Both the position numbers and the translations under genes were made by a program. Shown here piece after piece: positions 9,401 to 17,508 of a DNA stretch of 64,000 nucleotides. Every line of letters starts with the position of its first letter. Within the stretch, counting starts at the first letter, position 1. The notes under the pieces are model-generated. The model ran no database searches. It had not been told where the DNA came from and saw only the letters and a program-made list of their open reading frames with translations. Origin of the DNA: Giardia muris (taxonomy: Eukaryota; Fornicata; Diplomonadida; Hexamitidae); contig CM016927.1 of the NCBI GenBank assembly GCA_006247105.1, positions 186,001-250,000 on the forward strand. The letters run 5' to 3'.

Positions 9401-12400
9401 CCCAGTGGCCCAAGAACCCCCCGCCAAAGGGAAGGGGAAGCCCGATAAGGCTCCCGTCGCCGTCGAGAAGAAGCTGTTGCGCCCCAAGGAGAAGTCTCCC
9501 GAGGCTCAATCCTTCGAGGACATTATCAGCAATCCGGTCTTTTCTTTGACCGTGAATGACATCATGTTCGACGACCTCGTCTTCCCAGACCTTCGCCCAA
9601 TCCTGGATGGGATTCATACGCGCCTTCTGACATCCAAATGCTTGCCAACCGCGGTACCTACCTCGCAGGCCGGAGGAGATGGGAAGAAGCGTGAACCCCC
9701 GATGGCCACTACTCAACCTACTAAAGATCCGGATTTTGAGCAGCAATTAGATGAGCTATGCATGCTTTCACGACCCGCCGTGCGGATGGGACGTGCCAAG
9801 CCCGTTGTCAAACGTCCTGATGCGGCCATTTCTTCGCCTCCGTCGGCTGGTTCCAAATCGGTAACCAAGCCACCCTCTGTACTTGGCTCACGACAGCCCC
9901 CGGCGACGAAAGAAATACGTGATGTCGAACAGTCCGAGGCATGCTTTTTCGAGGATTGCCGTCTCGTCTCTAGCCCAGACTCGATTTATGCTAAGATGGT
10001 CTTGAGTCGGCTCCCTCTATCGGCAATCGATATCCAACTGACGCGCTTGGGAACATTGTGCGGCGCAATCATCGCTCGAAGTCTCAAACACCGGACAAAT
10101 GTGGTGAGTCGATCCGAAGACCTTAGGACGACCCTGGTTCCTTATCGCGTCAAGCTTCTGACGATCGAACAGACGAAAATCGGCACCCGGGCCAGCAGAT
10201 ACATTGGAATCGAGCAGAGAGCCATTGCCTCCGCGTACACCGCCATCTCTGACCTTCGTCAGAAAATCCTGGATTCTAACGCCGGACTCAAAGGTTTTGA
10301 GTACAAAGGGATGACCGAGATGAACCGAAGGCTGTTCGGAGACGTTCCTTCCGCCTCACCTCCCAGCCAGTCCCCACCTCCCTCGGGAAATAAGGCCACT
10401 AGAGCCAAGTCTGCAACGAAGCAGGCACCACCCGTGGATGGCCTTCCGGCTGAGGCCGTCAAGATCATCGAGAAGGCCGATATGGCTAGATATTTCACCC
10501 TTACATTCAGCACCCAGGCCAATCAGGTTACGGCATTGCGCTTCACAGACGAATTGGGGGAAAAGCATCCCTTGTTCCGGTTTGTCGAGGTCCCATTAGA
10601 ACACTTCTTCTATAAGCCAGTCTTACATGCCCTTTCCACAGTTCCGGCTCAAGCCTCACGGGAGATCGGGTATGCCGCCGATGCCTTCATTACTGAGTGC
10701 AGGAAGTACCTACGGCTGAACTACAAGGTTTTGGGGGTCGACGCCATACAAGGAGTTCGTCGCAACTTGCGAGCCTTCTTAGAGCAGGCGCGCTCCTGGT
10801 CTGGACGCACGGCCGAGGACTCGTTTGACTTCACGGTGGCCGACGTCGCGGTCACCCTTCTACGAGATCAATATGACCAAGTTGTATCGATCGTTAGCGC
10901 ACCCGACGGCCATGCAATTGAGCACCCCGCGATTGCTACCACCCTCGCCACCCTGACGAACGTCGACCTCCTTGAGCAAGAGTTCTGGTCCCGGTTGGAG
11001 ACGGACCTGACCTTCTTTCGGAGGCTAACGGACGTCCTGGCGCAGGCCGTCGAGGTGGCGAATAGGCCTTATGCGTCGCTGCAAGGGCGTATCGAGCTGA
11101 GCCGAAAGCGTTGCGGAGCGATTAAGGGGATGATCTACACACGCCTTGCGCGCTACAAGGAGATGCTGGAGAGGCTGGACCAGCAACTGGACGACTACGC
11201 CGTCATCCAAAGCAAGACGGATATCAACGCCGTCTGGGATAACGCCGTACGGTACACGCGGGCCACGTTCGAGGTTGAAAGCCTTCTCTACGCCCTCTCC
11301 TATAACCGTCCTGCACGGTTCGTCTTCTATGGGAACGAGCTGCAGGCGATCGGTCAGGCCTTCACGTACTTCAACGCCTATGAACTGTACCAGCAACGGT
11401 GTAAGGCACACCATGCGCATGCCGGTGCTCTTCTTGGAATGGTCGCCTCCGTCATCAATATTCTCTGCGCAGAAGCCTCCATTGTCGCGGAACCGTTCAC
11501 ATACACGACAGAGGTGGCAACCAAATCATCACCCCGTGGCAAGTCTCCACATCGGCGTCAGGGACAGAAGCCTGCAACCGTCACCTGCACCGTTGCGATC
11601 ACCCCCATTGATATCAAAGGCGTGGACTTCTCCTACCTGAAGGATTTCGCGCCTCAGCCGTCAAATTATAAGGCCGGGATGAAGCTCTTCTACACCGGTG
11701 CCATTGAGAGTGACCTCATGACCCAATTGAGCATAGAGCTGTCCGCCCTGCGCGCAGACTTTCCAGCCTTCTCTCCAAAGTACCAGTATAGTCCTGATGA
11801 GCTTCAAGGACATGATGGGATGGCTGGCGACTCCGTCCTATCCAACGCCACGGGGAGCACCCGCTTCACTCAGAAGCCGCAGCCGATGGACACTCGTATC
11901 TACACGAACGAGGAGGAGGCCCTTCAGATCTATTACTGGGACCTCTACGAGGAGCTGGCCGAGAGCATCCAGGAAACCCGTGCATACGCAATAGGAGTTG
12001 CCCGCAAGCGCGATGCTCTATACTCAACAATCGTGAAGCAGTTCGCGGCATCCGCTTGCGAGGTCACCTTCCAATGTCTAAAGAAGGCATGGGATGTCTT
12101 CCGATCGCAGTTCACTGCCGAGAAAGACTCCCTATTGGCACGGTTCGACGGCTTTTATGCGCAATATAAGCCGATCCTTGTCAAGATGCCGGACCACGTC
12201 GAGGCGATGCGTGAGGGGGTCACAAAATCTCTCGATGAGTACGCCGGTACGATGGAACGTATCATCCGTTGCTTCCTTGAGAGCGCCTCGGCTCTTATTC
12301 GAGTCGCCATGGCTGTCGTCTCGACTGTCCCCGCGACCTTACTTGGACTGTATCCATCTCGAGCTGGAGATCAACAGCTTGCCTGTTGTGCATCCTTACA

Positions 12401-13334
12401 AGCGGCCACTCTACTTGAGGCCGCCTTTTCCGCATCTGAAAAGAAGGCTATCTCTGGAAAGGAACAAGGTGCTGCAGCTAAAGCACCGAAAACACCGAAG
12501 AGTACAGAGCCTATTCCAGCACAGTCGGGCTCCATCCTCTTCCCTGATCCGGAGGTTTTTTCGTCGCTGATGGAGCCCATCCCCGGGTATGATAAGCAAT
12601 TCGACGCTTGCGTCAATGCTATGGGCAAGATGATGCGTCTGTGTGAGGCGGCATATGTCAAGGGAGGAATTGCCTTGAGCGATATGGATCCAAAGGAATT
12701 AGCGACCAATCCTGGAATATCTGGAAAAGACGCAAAGACACACCTTAACTCCCCAGCCCTTTCGTCAGCCGTGCCAGACTTTCAGATTTCAGATTTCTTG
12801 CAGCTTGAGGTGGCAACAAACTCGTCATTGAGTACTGATCCTCAGTTTAAGGAACTTTCAACGGTAGCGGGGTTAACGCAGACCAAACTCTTCGAGATCC
12901 TCGCAGAGCTGATACAGAAGGCACGAGAGACCCGAGACGCATCAGCAGCGACTCCTGACCCGAAGGGGAAGAAGCCCGACACGAAGAAAGCGCCCACGAC
13001 CACTGTTCCTGACACAGTCGTCACACCACAGCCGGTACTGTATATCACGGGAGCAGTCACGTTCGTCATCAACGAATATGTCGAGATTTTCAACCGTTTC
13101 CTTGGGATAGAAGCTGAAAGTCTATCCCTCTTCATCCCACTCATCCGCCCCGCGGTGAAGCTACTCCTCCTCACGGGGAAGAATACTCGGAAGCTTTGCG
13201 CCATTCTCGCGGACAACCTGAAGACGCTGGAGGACATGCGCGGGCAAGCGACCTCGATGGTCGACTCGCTTCGGCGGGAGTTCAAGGAGGCGTTCGAGAT
13301 GCTTGCCGACCCGGCGACTGTGAATGCAATTTGA
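6495..13334 (+). CDS. Very large helical protein of unknown function
   Basis: 2,279 residues from an ATG preceded by TCTGCAAA. Upstream in-frame codons fall inside the tRNA gene and are not used as starts. The first ~620 residues and much of the rest are predicted from composition to be long amphipathic helices. These are broken by low-complexity Pro/Lys/Ser linkers near residues 690-740, 870-940, 1010-1055 and 1310-1340 (for example PSPPPSRKAS, AKGKGKPDK). No catalytic motif, transmembrane segment or repeat was recognised. The layout of long helical blocks joined by charged linkers recalls large axonemal scaffold proteins, and the N-terminal block loosely recalls the DUF4455 region of CCDC180. 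That match is a weak inference made without any search. It forms a head-to-tail pair with the next gene, whose ATG lies 12 bases after this stop. Confidence 0.8.
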   Translation: MDVFLDGGRLRDGILRERTLPPESMGPRTGPRLPIVQRLPRIFEMLDAWLAQPITSHIIKAQKPRGSREPPLECLCEITGEVPTIVDERPLLEFSFLRCEKNVPVETGELRPGVGQQMTRIQRYSEQLERRHNALIDAFISYATSLVGSLFHDLDTARRRYQDFIAATETTFSRLATSTISPAEMDSALSETVSRVFATFDLMKLRLDKLLALLQEVVVRSVQTLAAGLAEACCTEEKIHEYIDEIVRQVQENIHTLAAHTSTFVTAAENRAHACVEDGRAQCVRVILHRKLVLVQDILFEFVDSIHKRAEFSPTLVTSINRLQSSLHSLNSECMNFVTRISITTEHPRDLSLALVRDVFFPRRHDIRCSLYHIRDAIEFAHSELQSDLETVAAGIERVGMLDPEVDRLLHGTVESWRKRWDARYALLNEVTVRTLHATSFFIASTIAIMGAVDTVFKHATLLEERWQELSESALDAIEARFTRDWTRASGCLTYIKRSVENIWATSDAEKVKKISATLLDAVDEAIRKHEQAIINLTSGDLETGVVIKSLISVVSAELYELCRTSLMGSLTEEREDLLKESVLGADLLICMPSSDITTEKYHELDDSAKLLIKRPTDDDLGGPSTTSDWACTTLPLDSLSAIVTERSRDIEFLERLEKKATDQTQDAPDLTTETATTTTTSPTKATKTAKPSPPPSRKASRSNTPVKNKEAQPKDSGEPELLIPLPTFETDVDMDAYYDEYGFSYYQDGFTPDRLFEAFATVQSQSTPDEKKGGVKSPPPPAAILGLTEPGEQQFFLSHQLTADPLYACAFLSLPKDIRFVFYFSLLLLLHEDGRRVARNEAIRDFGILASEYRTKYLELLNERATAAYKAELAAWEKGAGKRAKPANPKKPKEGSRPETADDGRPQEPEPIVTLPEHVEKAISSIAIPEPKDLSDKEVYARLVYAIMEYDSLKLVPLFPGQKMPQAAPVAQEPPAKGKGKPDKAPVAVEKKLLRPKEKSPEAQSFEDIISNPVFSLTVNDIMFDDLVFPDLRPILDGIHTRLLTSKCLPTAVPTSQAGGDGKKREPPMATTQPTKDPDFEQQLDELCMLSRPAVRMGRAKPVVKRPDAAISSPPSAGSKSVTKPPSVLGSRQPPATKEIRDVEQSEACFFEDCRLVSSPDSIYAKMVLSRLPLSAIDIQLTRLGTLCGAIIARSLKHRTNVVSRSEDLRTTLVPYRVKLLTIEQTKIGTRASRYIGIEQRAIASAYTAISDLRQKILDSNAGLKGFEYKGMTEMNRRLFGDVPSASPPSQSPPPSGNKATRAKSATKQAPPVDGLPAEAVKIIEKADMARYFTLTFSTQANQVTALRFTDELGEKHPLFRFVEVPLEHFFYKPVLHALSTVPAQASREIGYAADAFITECRKYLRLNYKVLGVDAIQGVRRNLRAFLEQARSWSGRTAEDSFDFTVADVAVTLLRDQYDQVVSIVSAPDGHAIEHPAIATTLATLTNVDLLEQEFWSRLETDLTFFRRLTDVLAQAVEVANRPYASLQGRIELSRKRCGAIKGMIYTRLARYKEMLERLDQQLDDYAVIQSKTDINAVWDNAVRYTRATFEVESLLYALSYNRPARFVFYGNELQAIGQAFTYFNAYELYQQRCKAHHAHAGALLGMVASVINILCAEASIVAEPFTYTTEVATKSSPRGKSPHRRQGQKPATVTCTVAITPIDIKGVDFSYLKDFAPQPSNYKAGMKLFYTGAIESDLMTQLSIELSALRADFPAFSPKYQYSPDELQGHDGMAGDSVLSNATGSTRFTQKPQPMDTRIYTNEEEALQIYYWDLYEELAESIQETRAYAIGVARKRDALYSTIVKQFAASACEVTFQCLKKAWDVFRSQFTAEKDSLLARFDGFYAQYKPILVKMPDHVEAMREGVTKSLDEYAGTMERIIRCFLESASALIRVAMAVVSTVPATLLGLYPSRAGDQQLACCASLQAATLLEAAFSASEKKAISGKEQGAAAKAPKTPKSTEPIPAQSGSILFPDPEVFSSLMEPIPGYDKQFDACVNAMGKMMRLCEAAYVKGGIALSDMDPKELATNPGISGKDAKTHLNSPALSSAVPDFQISDFLQLEVATNSSLSTDPQFKELSTVAGLTQTKLFEILAELIQKARETRDASAATPDPKGKKPDTKKAPTTTVPDTVVTPQPVLYITGAVTFVINEYVEIFNRFLGIEAESLSLFIPLIRPAVKLLLLTGKNTRKLCAILADNLKTLEDMRGQATSMVDSLRREFKEAFEMLADPATVNAI

Positions 13335-13346
13335 GTGACAAGATTC

Positions 13347-14375
13347 ATGTCGAGGGGCCAATCTCCGAGGCTAGCGGAGGTCTACGCGGTGGGGGCTCGG
13401 CTTCAGGAGACGTGGCGCACCCGAACGGGTGCCTACCTCGTCGAGCAGACGTGCAGGGCCGCGCAGGAGCGAAAGCAGTACCTGAAATCCCCCAAATCCA
13501 CAAGTGACGACTCTCGATCTACTCAACCTCATCTTCCACCATTACGTATCGCGGCACCGGAGCGTGAGGAAGCGAAGATGGTAACGAACTCACAAGTGAC
13601 TTCACCTGGAACGTACTGTCCTCTTAGGAAAGTTGAGAACAGTGGGTGCAATTCAGAGGATACACAACCAACCATGGGGGAGAATTCGAGTACAACTCGT
13701 GCCTCTCAGGGTGCCACTGCTAGTCCTTCACACTCATCAGAAAGCCAAGCTATCGTTTCACAGGCCAGAACGTCCCCAAGACGCGCTGCATGGCGTTCCA
13801 GGCTGATAGATACCCCTATTACCATGTCAGAAGAAGCCTTTAGGTGTGTGGTTGGTTTGACAGAATCCTCTTCAGCCAGGGCCGAGCCAAGACATGAATC
13901 ACCATCACCACACCTATATTCAAGCTCAAGAGGGCAAGAAGTGCGACAAGTACCAGTCTCCCCTCCAGAGAAGGAAAAGGTGTCCGCAAAGCAGCAAAAT
14001 ACCAAGCATAAGCTCGATGCCATAGTACGACTCCATCCTATGCCACGACCACGTTCACCTCTAGCTAGACCACAAGCACTTCTTCCATATAATCCCAGGA
14101 GAACCACGAAGGAGTATCGAGAGGCGATCAAGGAGATGGACTTGCCAAGGATTCAACCCATGCGCCCACCTGATGCATCCTTGAAGGGGGAGGTGGATAC
14201 TGGACTGGGGTATGGGATGCGGAACAAGTGTGCTGCGCAACTCTTCGCGTTCGACCCCATCAACATCGTCCTGAGACGAAGGACAACAAACTATGACAAT
14301 GAGCTTTCGGCGACGTTTGTGAGCAATGGGATTCTTAGCTCAAAGCGGCGACCATATAAGCCAATTGAGAAGTAG
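13347..14375 (+). CDS. Small basic, mostly disordered protein of unknown function
   Basis: 342 residues. The first ATG after the upstream stop is used; a GTG four codons earlier is ignored because eukaryotic starts are ATG. The N-terminal ~45 residues look helical (MSRGQSPRLAEVYAVGARLQ and on). The middle is Ser/Thr/Gln-rich and probably disordered. The last ~80 residues are basic and more ordered, with RRTTKEYREAIKEMDLP and a tail ending RRPYKPIEK. No domain was recognised. The start context (GACAAGATTC) is less A-rich than most here, and the ATG lies only 12 bases after the previous stop, so transcripts must overlap or be shared. Function unknown. Confidence 0.65.
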   Translation: MSRGQSPRLAEVYAVGARLQETWRTRTGAYLVEQTCRAAQERKQYLKSPKSTSDDSRSTQPHLPPLRIAAPEREEAKMVTNSQVTSPGTYCPLRKVENSGCNSEDTQPTMGENSSTTRASQGATASPSHSSESQAIVSQARTSPRRAAWRSRLIDTPITMSEEAFRCVVGLTESSSARAEPRHESPSPHLYSSSRGQEVRQVPVSPPEKEKVSAKQQNTKHKLDAIVRLHPMPRPRSPLARPQALLPYNPRRTTKEYREAIKEMDLPRIQPMRPPDASLKGEVDTGLGYGMRNKCAAQLFAFDPINIVLRRRTTNYDNELSATFVSNGILSSKRRPYKPIEK

Positions 14376-14548
14376 CTGTTCCGCATGCCAGAGGTGATCA
14401 ATGTGCTTCTTAGGTGAGAAGGAATACCTCATGAAGGAAACTCCCTTCGATTAGTATCGGATTGATTGGACTCATTGCGCTCCTAGTAAACTATGAGGTG
14501 TTTGAAGAAGGGAAGGGGGATGGGGAGAAGGAGAGGAGAGCGGAAAAA
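14376..14548. other. Intergenic spacer with an AGTAAAC motif and a purine-rich leader
   Basis: 173 bases. An AGTAAAC poly(A)-like motif lies at 14485-14491, about 110 bases after the previous stop. A G/A-rich tract (about 14508-14548) leads into AAAAAATG of the next gene. No RNA gene was recognised. Confidence 0.35.
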
Positions 14549-15160
14549 ATGGCGAGTTGGCACCTCACTACGGTCCTAGGAGGCTCGGTTGAGCACGAGG
14601 CGATCCTCGACATCTTGTACTCCTTCGCCCCAGTCTTCCGGAGTACTAGTTTTCCCTGTGCCACTTGTAAGTTTGCGCCCAGGTATGGGTGCATCATCAC
14701 CGACAAAGAATTCGAGGTCTCAGTCTCTTGTGCTTGTGGTAGTCGTCCACTCCATCATAAAGAGATTCATCAGTTGCTTTCCCGTTATTTACATCAGCAC
14801 CTGATATATGAAGTGATCCCAGTGTATTTGGCGATCCTATGTAAGGAGCCAAACATTTGTATCGCCGCGTGGATTCCTAGCCACGATGGACGGCTCTGGA
14901 AGGCCGGCAAGCTTACTCCGACGCGTACACCTCTTTCAGTCTTTCTGGCCCTGTATGATGATATTGTCAAATTGTGCATCACATCCGACCTCAAGGTATA
15001 TATCGCCTTGATCGCGGAAGAGAAGGTCATTGGAAGGGTGCATGAGACCGCACACGACTTCAGAGACTGCATCCTAGTACAGAGCCAACTCAATGAGAGT
15101 CCACATGCCGACAAAGCGAGTAATTTGGCCAAGCTATACTTACCAACCTTTGAAGCCTAA
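14549..15160 (+). CDS. Cysteine-containing hypothetical protein
   Basis: 203 residues. The start is set at the ATG preceded by CGGAAAAA; the frame is open 29 codons further upstream, but only from a TTG. The N-terminal half holds a possible metal-binding cluster: CATC (about residues 37-40), a Cys after RYG, and CAC followed by HH. The C-terminal half looks like a mixed alpha/beta fold of hydrophobic strands (KVYIALIAEEKVIG). I do not recognise the family, and no catalytic motif is evident. It stands alone between two spacers, both longer than usual for this window. Confidence 0.6.
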   Translation: MASWHLTTVLGGSVEHEAILDILYSFAPVFRSTSFPCATCKFAPRYGCIITDKEFEVSVSCACGSRPLHHKEIHQLLSRYLHQHLIYEVIPVYLAILCKEPNICIAAWIPSHDGRLWKAGKLTPTRTPLSVFLALYDDIVKLCITSDLKVYIALIAEEKVIGRVHETAHDFRDCILVQSQLNESPHADKASNLAKLYLPTFEA

Positions 15161-15411
15161 GTCAGGCGGCATGTGGGAACGCTCTAGATAGCCATGACCA
15201 GGTCGTTGGCACTCCCCAATCCATCTGGGGATTAAATATATCATCTTTCTTTTTAACTTCCAAGAGAAGCGTAAGCAGCCCCCCTATCAAGCATCCTTCT
15301 GTCTACCCTGCTCGCCCACCCATCCAGCAGTCCTCCAGCCCTTCAGCTCATTCATCCACTCACCTCTCCCTGCACTTGAAGGATAGGTGCTGCGGATGGG
15401 GTAAAAAAAGC
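15161..15411. other. Longest gene-free stretch in the window (251 bases)
   Basis: It contains an AT-rich block (ATTAAATATATCATC, about 15232-15246), then about 130 bases of markedly C/T-rich sequence with many CATCC, CACC and CTCC words, and ends in GTAAAAAAAGC before the kinase start. There is no ORF with support, no tRNA and no recognisable snoRNA boxes. It may be an extended promoter or 5' leader. Confidence 0.3.
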
Positions 15412-17460
15412 ATGCCCCCGTGTTGCACAGGGTCCGGGGAGCGGCGGGCCCTGGAGCTCTTCCACCTCCTTGACACGGAAGGGAGGGGGTATGTCCCACG
15501 GCGTATCCTCTCTGAACCCCCTCACCGCTTGACACATACGCAAAAGAAGTTGCTAGAACGGGTCAGATTGGCGCTCGATGAGGACTGGCTTCTTGGCGAT
15601 GCGCGGCTCTCAAAGGATGACTTTGTACGCCTCGCTACGAGTGGGGTGCGAGAGATCGTGGCATTATCGTCCTTACTTCAACTTGAGGTTCCATCATCGG
15701 GCCGAACAGTCTGGGACCTCTTCGAAGAGGCTGGTAGCTCCGTATTCATGCAAGACGATGGCCCGGCCTCGATTGAGGGGGCGTGCATGCGGCCACGGCT
15801 TTCCTTATACGTCCCCGATGGGCGCAGGTATACGCTGAGTACGGCCACGAGGAAGTTCGTCACCTCGGAGGATGTGGCAGCGGTTCTTGACGCGTTTTCG
15901 GCCGCCAACATCAACGTCGCGGGGATTCTGGGCCTGTCACCACAGATGCCGCCGGAGTATGAGAAGGATGCCCTTTCCTTGCTGGTCCTCAAAGAGTACG
16001 ATTACACCTGCACCGGATACTTGAACGAGCATGAGTTCGCACACTTCTTGAGGAACTTGTTAAGAGAGTATCTTGCTCACCGCGCCTTCGTTGGAATGGA
16101 TTCCAAATGGATAGGGAACTACCTGACAGGTAGAACCTTAGGGTTCGGACGTGGGGGAATCGTCAAGGCGGCCGTCAAGGGTGATGGGAAGCAACCCTTC
16201 GTGCCAGCTCAAACGTATGCGCTTAAGATAATTCCCCTTCAGGAGGAGGGCGTCGATATCCCGTGGCTAGGGGCGCGATCCATACCCGAGGACTATGCTA
16301 TTCGTCGTGCCGGAAAGCACCGTCACGTTGTCGAGCTGACAGATACGTTCGTTCATACAGATGACCGTGGGATACGGTGGAGGGCGATGGCTCTGACATT
16401 CTGCGGCGGCGGGACGCTTTGGGAGCATAGACAAAGCATCCTTATGACCGAGCCAATTGCCCGGTACTTCTTCACTCAAATAATCAAGGCCGTCGCCTTC
16501 ATCCACCTATCTGGGGTGGCACATCTCGACCTTCGGGCCGAGAACTGCATGCTTGACGAGAACGGGGTCGTCAAGGTCTGCGACTTTGGTAATGCCATGT
16601 CCTTCGAGGTTCGTGAGGGTGGGCTTTGTGATGATCGGGTCAAAGCCGGAGTTCTTGCAGGAACCCTAACCAGAATGCCACCGGAGATGCTTACACGGGA
16701 GGAAGACTTTTCGGCGACGAAGGTCGACATTTGGTGTTGTGGGCTTCTGCTCTATGAGCTGCTTATGGGAAAGCCTGCCTTTCGTCAGCCCGAGACCGAT
16801 GACACGGAAATCGCCATAGAACTCCTGACCAAAAGGATTTGCGAGCTGGATTATGAAGCCATTGGATATCCGTTCACGGCGGAGGCCAGAGACCTTTGCA
16901 ATAGGATGCTCGCACTTAACCCCGCAGATAGACCATCCGCCATCGATATTCTCACTCATCCTTGGCTTTCTGGCCCCTGTGTCAAACCCCCGTTAGCCTT
17001 GGGCTTGGTCGTACTAGACCCGGCCCCAAGCCTTATGGAGGCTGGGTCTGTTCTTAGGAAGGCTCTTGAGGATCGTAGGATAGAATATAGGGATTCTCCC
17101 GATGGGACTTTAGAGGAACAGGTGCTCATCTGTCGGACAGCCGAAAGGACCTTGACCTTCACGATCATACTCAGGGTACTGAGCAACAGGTTCGCCCAGA
17201 AGGGCATGACGCGCGTCGAGAGTGACTTAGAAATGATGCAGGTGACGATCGATGCGAATATCACATGTTCCGGTGCCGAGGACCTCGAAGACGAGCATAT
17301 CCGGCGAAGTCTCAAGTCTGAGGCGGGGTTAAAAGCCACCTTTGCCCTTCGTTCAGGCTCTCTCTTTGACTTCCACTGTGTCTTTCGTGGGGTGCGGGCG
17401 GAGCTCCTCGCCTTCTTTCAGAGACGCGGGTCTGTCACCTCGCGCCAGGGAAGTGAGTGA
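15412..17460 (+). CDS. EF-hand protein kinase (CAMK-like)
   Basis: 682 residues from the ATG behind GTAAAAAAAGC. The N-terminus carries one degenerate EF-hand loop (DTEGRGYVPRRI, ~20-31) and one good one (DYTCTGYLNEHE, ~196-207). The kinase domain spans ~240-525: a Gly loop GFGRGGIV, the ATP lysine in YALKII (~270), HLDLRAEN (~371), an intact DFG (~391), GTLTRMPPE as the activation-loop end, and DIWCCG. All core catalytic residues are present, although HRD is HLD, so activity is likely. The final ~120 residues look like a compact alpha/beta domain ending SLFDFHCVFRGVRAELLAFF, reminiscent of the KA1 domain of SNF1/CIPK kinases (inference). Calcium control through the EF-hands is plausible. The next kinase gene starts 48 bases downstream on the same strand. 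Confidence 0.8.
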   Translation: MPPCCTGSGERRALELFHLLDTEGRGYVPRRILSEPPHRLTHTQKKLLERVRLALDEDWLLGDARLSKDDFVRLATSGVREIVALSSLLQLEVPSSGRTVWDLFEEAGSSVFMQDDGPASIEGACMRPRLSLYVPDGRRYTLSTATRKFVTSEDVAAVLDAFSAANINVAGILGLSPQMPPEYEKDALSLLVLKEYDYTCTGYLNEHEFAHFLRNLLREYLAHRAFVGMDSKWIGNYLTGRTLGFGRGGIVKAAVKGDGKQPFVPAQTYALKIIPLQEEGVDIPWLGARSIPEDYAIRRAGKHRHVVELTDTFVHTDDRGIRWRAMALTFCGGGTLWEHRQSILMTEPIARYFFTQIIKAVAFIHLSGVAHLDLRAENCMLDENGVVKVCDFGNAMSFEVREGGLCDDRVKAGVLAGTLTRMPPEMLTREEDFSATKVDIWCCGLLLYELLMGKPAFRQPETDDTEIAIELLTKRICELDYEAIGYPFTAEARDLCNRMLALNPADRPSAIDILTHPWLSGPCVKPPLALGLVVLDPAPSLMEAGSVLRKALEDRRIEYRDSPDGTLEEQVLICRTAERTLTFTIILRVLSNRFAQKGMTRVESDLEMMQVTIDANITCSGAEDLEDEHIRRSLKSEAGLKATFALRSGSLFDFHCVFRGVRAELLAFFQRRGSVTSRQGSE

Positions 17461-17508
17461 CGGAGGCATGGGACCCAGAAGATATGCATCGCTCGCTCAA
17501 AAAAACGT

